A program made the translations under genes and the position numbers. Below are positions 63,776 through 64,000 of a stretch of DNA of 64,000 bases, piece by piece. Each line of letters opens with the position of its first letter. Position 1 is the first letter of the stretch. A model generated the notes under the pieces. The model was not told where the DNA came from, searched no databases, and was given only the letters and a program-made list of their open reading frames with translations. Source of the DNA: Nocardia yamanashiensis NBRC 100130 (GTDB lineage Bacteria; Actinomycetota; Actinomycetes; Mycobacteriales; Mycobacteriaceae); contig NZ_BDCD01000012.1 of the NCBI RefSeq assembly GCF_001613325.1, positions 25,416 through 89,415 of the forward strand. Reading direction: 5' to 3'.

Positions 63776-64000
63776 GCGCCGATTGTCGCACCACTCCCCC
63801 CGATCGAACGCGAAATCCCCTGAGATATTTAAACTTTCGCCCATGTGGACGACATCTCCCACATGCATGATGACGAACCGCAACTTGCGCAATGGATACC
63901 CACCCACCCGTCGATGACGCCGAAAAGCAAACCCGTTTCCCACCGCAATGCGGTGCGGATGCCACCGGAAAGCACACACCTCCACCAGCACGCGGCAGCG

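Overview
The window is high-GC actinobacterial DNA, most probably from Nocardia or a close mycolic-acid relative. The evidence is the gene order and protein character, not a database search. The core order follows the Mycobacterium tuberculosis Rv3416-Rv3450c segment: whiB3, groEL1-groES, tsaD-rimI-tsaB-tsaE, alr, nnr, glmS, glmM, rpsI-rplM, then an ESX-4-type type VII secretion locus. Several accessory insertions break this order. No tRNA, rRNA, CRISPR array, transposase or phage gene was seen.

Region 1 (1-8.4 kb): the 3' end of a WhiB3-like gene; a SigK-like ECF sigma factor with a very short RskA-like anti-sigma protein and a secreted pentapeptide-repeat protein; a hypothetical gene; groEL1 and groES under a CIRCE/HrcA-type operator; a membrane-anchored Hsp70-like protein; and a DinB-fold enzyme.

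Region 2 (8.4-26.5 kb): housekeeping genes on the minus strand. These cover t6A tRNA modification, D-alanine synthesis, NAD(P)HX repair, GlmS and GlmM. Interleaved are a cupredoxin lipoprotein, an alpha/beta-hydrolase that lacks its serine, a three-gene operon that looks like type VII secretion cargo, a PknD-like kinase with a beta-propeller, a PspC protein and an ABC-F ATPase. Minisatellites lie at the end of and inside nnr.

Region 3 (26.6-54 kb): rpsI-rplM and a much enlarged ESX-4-type locus. The core is a WXG100 pair, EccC, EccD, MycP, EccB and EccE. Between rplM and the WXG100 pair sit a 1035-residue Hsp70-like secretion-associated protein, a double-FHA ABC exporter of the Rv1747 type, an FHA/zinc-ribbon protein, a zinc metalloprotease lipoprotein, and an operon of three related lipoproteins with a PknF-like kinase. 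This phospho-signalling and envelope module inside an ESX-4 locus is the strongest candidate for a little-described system here.

Region 4 (54-64 kb): flavin enzymes, an epimerase with an unusual insert, MTA phosphorylase, a CsoR copper sensor with a visible operator, and two AraC-regulator/nitrilase-fold modules plus a third AraC paralogue. Both nitrilase-fold proteins keep the Glu and Lys of the active site but have Gly where the nucleophilic Cys should be.
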